Shown: positions 13,565 through 14,292 of the stretch, piece by piece
Numbering within the stretch: position 1 is the stretch's first letter
Layout: each line of letters begins with the position of its first letter
Assembly (NCBI GenBank): GCA_013329565.1
Contig: DUJZ01000141.1
Coordinates: forward strand, 1-14,292
DNA: 14,292 nucleotides
Origin: Methanomassiliicoccales archaeon
Lineage (GTDB): Archaea; Thermoplasmatota; Thermoplasmata; Methanomassiliicoccales; UBA472
Reading direction: 5' to 3'
Notes under the pieces: model-generated
Database searches by the model: none
Told to the model about the DNA's origin: nothing
Seen by the model: the letters and a program-made list of their open reading frames with translations, nothing else
Program-made: the position numbers and the translations under genes

Positions 13565-14292
13565 TCCCTCGCCTCCCGAGGATCGGCGATCTGCCCCTTC
13601 AGGGCGGAGGCGGCCACGGTGGCCGGTGAGGCGAGATACACCTCGGATTCCGGGGATCCCATCCGTCCGCGGAAGTTGCGGTTGGTGGTGGCGATGGCCC
13701 GCTCCCCGCCGGCCAGGATGCCCATGTGGCCGCCCAGGCACGGGCCGCAGGTAGGCGTCGAGACCGCCGCTCCCGCATCGAGGAAGACGTCGAAGAGCCC
13801 CTCGTGCATGGCGTCCCGGTAGATCTGCTGGGTCGCGGGGATGACGATGAGCCGCACGTTCTCGTGCACCTTGTGGCCTTTGAGCACGCCGGCAGCGACG
13901 CGCAGGTCCTCGAGCCGGCCGTTCGTGCACGAGCCGATCACGACCTGGTCGATCCACACGTCGCGCGCGTCCTCGGCAGGCCGCGTGTTGCTGGGCAGGT
14001 GCGGGAAGGCCACCGTGGGCACGATCGTGGCGGCGTCTATCTCGTAGACCATCGCGTACTCGGCGTTCGCATCCGAGTAGTACTCGGTCCACGGGCGCTC
14101 GGTGCGGCCGGTCATGTAGGCACGGGTGACGTCGTCCACCGCGATGATGCCGCTCTTACCACCCGCCTCGATGGCCATGTTGCAGATGGTCATGCGGCCG
14201 GCCATCTCGAGACGCTCGATGGTGTCGCCGGTGAACTCCATCGACTGGTAGAGCGCGCCGTCCACGCCGATCATGCCGATGATGTGCAGGAT
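13561..14292 (-). CDS. leuC: 3-isopropylmalate dehydratase large subunit, C-terminal part (partial, runs off right edge)
   Basis: The Fe-S aconitase-family subunit. The frame is open from the right edge ([20 protein letters not shown]) to TGA at 13561, about 243 codons; the N-terminal half lies outside. Seen: [21 protein letters not shown], the serine/cysteine motif [13 protein letters not shown] (first cluster cysteine), and [19 protein letters not shown] with the other two cluster cysteines, then [20 protein letters not shown]. All three [4Fe-4S] ligands are therefore present. The first ATG inside the window (14274) is not the start, since homology continues upstream of it. Codon use differs from the neighbours: 16 of 17 Arg codons are CGN and almost all Ile codons ATC, versus AGG and ATA seen regularly elsewhere. 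Homoaconitase (AksD) is the alternative function. Confidence 0.95.
   Translation of the reverse strand: MLHIIGMIGVDGALYQSMEFTGDTIERLEMAGRMTICNMAIEAGGKSGIIAVDDVTRAYMTGRTERPWTEYYSDANAEYAMVYEIDAATIVPTVAFPHLPSNTRPAEDARDVWIDQVVIGSCTNGRLEDLRVAAGVLKGHKVHENVRLIVIPATQQIYRDAMHEGLFDVFLDAGAAVSTPTCGPCLGGHMGILAGGERAIATTNRNFRGRMGSPESEVYLASPATVAASALKGQIADPREARE

Noticed and set aside
13565..14092. N-terminal extension of leuD in a 336-codon frame
   Set aside because: The extra residues are an out-of-frame reading of leuC (Arg/Ala/Gly-rich). LeuD homology begins exactly at the ATG at 13564.
1..14292. Search for a novel defence or mobile system
   Set aside because: I saw no nuclease, integrase, transposase, reverse transcriptase, toxin-antitoxin pair or phage gene. 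The window is mainly conserved housekeeping genes.

Overview
The window reads as chromosomal DNA of a euryarchaeon, most likely of the class Thermoplasmata and possibly Methanomassiliicoccales-like. The evidence is the archaeal RNA polymerase subunit RpoK beside ribosomal protein uS2 and a MEMO-family protein, the archaea-specific purine enzyme PurP, a euryarchaeal RPA with its RPA-associated protein, TATA/BRE-like promoters with very short leaders, and GGAGGTGATC-type ribosome-binding sites. The DNA is GC-rich (roughly 60 % by eye). The lineage below Archaea is an inference from gene content, not a computed placement.

Left third (1-5440): amino-acid and vitamin B6 metabolism. On the minus strand a class V aminotransferase overlaps serA (phosphoglycerate dehydrogenase, cut by the left edge), which looks like a serine pathway pair. 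Upstream of it is a threonine aldolase. A tiny Trm112-like zinc protein is divergent from the aldolase and ends exactly against a convergent class I aminotransferase. Divergent from that is pdxS, the PLP synthase subunit. Three PLP enzymes therefore sit within 5 kb of the PLP-forming enzyme. A strong hairpin terminator separates pdxS from convergent purP.

Middle (5440-10220): purP (purine step 9 in archaea) with an apparently leaderless promoter, a small VTT/DedA-like membrane protein, a divergent unknown soluble protein, and then the single-strand DNA-binding operon rpa-rpap, whose genes overlap by 4 bp.

Right third (10220-14292), all minus strand: a zinc-ribbon, Gln/Pro-rich multi-pass membrane protein; a rpoK-rpsB-MEMO operon (rpoK is only 57 codons); and leuD with the C-terminal half of leuC, overlapping by 4 bp and cut by the right edge. 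The codon use of leuC differs from its neighbours.

Most of the content is housekeeping. No CRISPR array, insertion sequence, tRNA, rRNA, integrase or toxin/defence module is visible, and no stretch longer than about 160 bp lacks a gene. The points worth a second look are the PLP-enzyme cluster, the unknown proteins at 7177-7818 and 10221-11183, the codon-use shift in leuC, the LeuD/HACN specificity loop, and three TAG stops in a possibly pyrrolysine-using lineage.
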